A DNA stretch of 64,000 nucleotides from positions 62,001 through 126,000 of the forward strand of contig NZ_CVRU01000158.1 in the NCBI RefSeq assembly GCF_001261715.1. Reading direction: 5' to 3'. How positions within the stretch are numbered: the first letter of the stretch is position 1; every line of letters begins with the position of its first letter. Below are positions 62,441 to 64,000 of this stretch, one piece after another. The position numbers were made by a program, and so were the translations under genes. The stretch is from Dysgonomonas sp. HGC4. GTDB taxonomy: Bacteria > Bacteroidota > Bacteroidia > Bacteroidales > Dysgonomonadaceae. The notes below the pieces were generated by a model. The model saw only the letters and a list, made by a program, of their open reading frames with translations, was not told the DNA's origin and searched no databases.

Positions 62441-64000
62441 TATCTTTCATTTTACTCCATGAATCTTTTAATGTAACTGTTCGGTTAAACACTAAATGAT
62501 CTGGCGTAGAATCGGGATCAAGATTAAAATAACCGATACGTTGAAATTGAAAATGATCATACGCTTTAGCCTCTTTCAAGTACGATTCAGCTTTACAACC
62601 TGTTTTCACTATCAAAGATTCCGGATTCAGTAAATCTCTAAAATCCCCTTCTTTTTCGTCCGCTGGATTTTCCGACACAAAAAGGCGATCATATAAACGA
62701 ACTTCTACATCAATAGCATCACTTGTAGATACCCAATGGATTGTTCCCTTTACTTTTCGGTTACTTTCTGCCATACCACTTTTGGTCAAAGGATCGTACT
62801 CAGCATATACCTCTATAACATTTCCTGCTTCGTCATGCTTACAACCTGTACATTTTATTATATAACCATGCTTCAAACGAACTTCTTGTCCAGGAGTTAA
62901 ACGGAAATATTTTTTAGGAGCATCTTCCATGAAATCGTCTCTTTCAATATATAACTCGCGAGAGAAAATAACAGAGTGACTTCCTGAATTTTCATCTTCC
63001 GGATTATTTTGAGCAGTAAGAACTTCTGTTTGTCCTTCGGGATAATTTGTCAGGATCAATTTTATAGGATCAATAACAGCCGAAACACGCGTTGCTCTTT
63101 TATTAAGATCTTCACGAATTGCATATTCCAACAGGGCAAAATCTATCATACCATCATATTTGGTATATCCAATACGATCGATAAAATTATGTATTGCCTC
63201 TGGTGTATATCCTCTTCTTCTAAATCCACTAATAGTAGGCATACGAGGATCGTCCCATCCATTTACAAAACCTTCTTTTACCAATTGTAATAGTTTTCGC
63301 TTACTCATCATTGTATAAGTAAGGTTCAAACGATTAAATTCGTATTGAGCTGGTCTGTACTCGTTTGTAGCCAATTGATCTATAAACCAATCATACAATG
63401 GACGGTGAACTACAAACTCTAATGTACAAATAGAGTGAGTTACTCCCTCAAAATAGTCACATTGCCCGTGTGCAAAATCATACATCGGATAGGCATACCA
63501 TTGGTTTCCTGTACGATGATGAGCTTGTTTAATTATTCTATATATAATAGGGTCTCTAAAGTGCATATTAGATGAAGCCATATCTATTTTGGCTCTTAAC
63601 ACCATGCTTCCTTCTTCGAAAACTCCTTGATTCATCTTTTCAAACAAATCCAGATTTTCCTCTATCGGACGATTCCTATATGGACTTTCGATTCCGGCTT
63701 GAGTAGGTGTACCTTTTTGTTTTGCAATTTCCTCTGCAGATTGCTCATCAATATAGGCTTTACCTTCTTTAATCAATTGAACGGCAAAATCCCATAGCTT
63801 AGGAAAATAATCGGATGCATAATATACATTTGCCCAATCGAAACCTAGCCATTTAATATCTTCCATTATAGCATCAACATACTCTACATCCTCTTTCACA
63901 GGATTAGTGTCATCAAAGCGTAGGTTACAAATGCCATTGTATTTCTGCGCCAAACCAAAATCTAAACAAATTGCTTTTGCATGTCCTATATGCAAATACC
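62436..64000 (-). CDS. glnS: glutaminyl-tRNA synthetase (5' truncated by window edge)
   Basis: Charges tRNA-Gln. The visible part starts YLHIGHAKAICLDFGLA, the class I HIGH motif, which normally lies some 40 residues from the N-terminus; the codon at 63995 that could be read as a start is the TTG for Leu of YLHIGH, so the real start is outside the window. The second class I motif is seen as MMSKRKLLQLV (MSKR for KMSKS). NLRFDDTNP, the FDFAHGQCDYFEGVTHSICTLEF region (here YPMYDFAHGQCDYFEGVTHS) and the C-terminal anticodon-binding beta-barrels, ending FNRTVTLKDSW, identify GlnRS rather than GluRS. This means the organism charges Gln directly. Confidence 0.96.
   Translation of the reverse strand, partial: YLHIGHAKAICLDFGLAQKYNGICNLRFDDTNPVKEDVEYVDAIMEDIKWLGFDWANVYYASDYFPKLWDFAVQLIKEGKAYIDEQSAEEIAKQKGTPTQAGIESPYRNRPIEENLDLFEKMNQGVFEEGSMVLRAKIDMASSNMHFRDPIIYRIIKQAHHRTGNQWYAYPMYDFAHGQCDYFEGVTHSICTLEFVVHRPLYDWFIDQLATNEYRPAQYEFNRLNLTYTMMSKRKLLQLVKEGFVNGWDDPRMPTISGFRRRGYTPEAIHNFIDRIGYTKYDGMIDFALLEYAIREDLNKRATRVSAVIDPIKLILTNYPEGQTEVLTAQNNPEDENSGSHSVIFSRELYIERDDFMEDAPKKYFRLTPGQEVRLKHGYIIKCTGCKHDEAGNVIEVYAEYDPLTKSGMAESNRKVKGTIHWVSTSDAIDVEVRLYDRLFVSENPADEKEGDFRDLLNPESLIVKTGCKAESYLKEAKAYDHFQFQRIGYFNLDPDSTPDHLVFNRTVTLKDSWSKMKDK

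Overview
The window reads as chromosome from an AT-rich Bacteroidales bacterium, most like Dysgonomonas or a close relative (an inference from gene content, since no database was searched). Evidence: TAnnTTTG-type (-7) promoter elements without Shine-Dalgarno sequences, a SusC/SusD pair, Bacteroidetes-type lipoproteins, a GH92 and a GH2 glycosidase, a fimbrillin-like protein, and conserved neighbourhoods such as rbfA-lolE-like, fur-purA and amn-holA. I see no prophage, transposase, CRISPR array or rRNA. One tRNA gene, Leu(CAA), is present. Both ends cut genes: an OmpR-type response regulator at the left and glutaminyl-tRNA synthetase at the right.

Layout. 1-1.7 kb: two-component system. 1.9-4.8 kb: exported GH2 beta-galactosidase. 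5-7.4 kb: exported unknown protein, VOC protein and PaiA-like acetyltransferase; the last two each sit behind a copy of a diverged ~110-bp repeat that ends in a promoter. 7.4-9.6 kb: tRNA-Leu, manC and a glycosyltransferase. 9.7-12.3 kb: TIGR02757 protein and a TPR lipoprotein. 12.4-18.2 kb: five-gene MacAB-TolC-like efflux operon on the minus strand. 18.6-27.3 kb: housekeeping run (long PurF-like enzyme, aroQ, pyk, GNAT, O-methyltransferase, rbfA, lolE-like permease, DUF47 plus PiT phosphate transporter).

27.7-32.7 kb: four-gene minus-strand operon of exported proteins: two paralogous 'VGI..NP.ATLDV' proteins, a small exported protein and a 1029-residue SprB-like repeat protein. This is the best candidate for an undescribed surface system. 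33.4-35.4 kb: uvrB. 35.6-38.7 kb: metal-handling cluster (Cys-rich membrane protein, TonB receptor with a CC-containing plug, periplasmic HMA protein) with a perfect palindrome in front of the receptor. 38.8-43.7 kb: DUF4369/thioredoxin-fold lipoprotein lacking CxxC, greA, HIT protein and a large lone ABC permease. 43.8-53.9 kb: fimbrillin-like lipoprotein, holA, amn, HsdR-N-like protein, AhpD-like protein, GH92 mannosidase, two paralogous metallophosphoesterases and a membrane zinc peptidase. 54-64 kb: purA and fur (overlapping), SusD/SusC, an acidic TPR protein and partial glnS.

Several conventional gene starts were moved to later codons because a promoter -7 element overlaps or follows the earlier one (uvrB, aroQ, AhpD-like, Cys-rich metal protein, glycosyltransferase), or because only the later codon begins a signal peptide.
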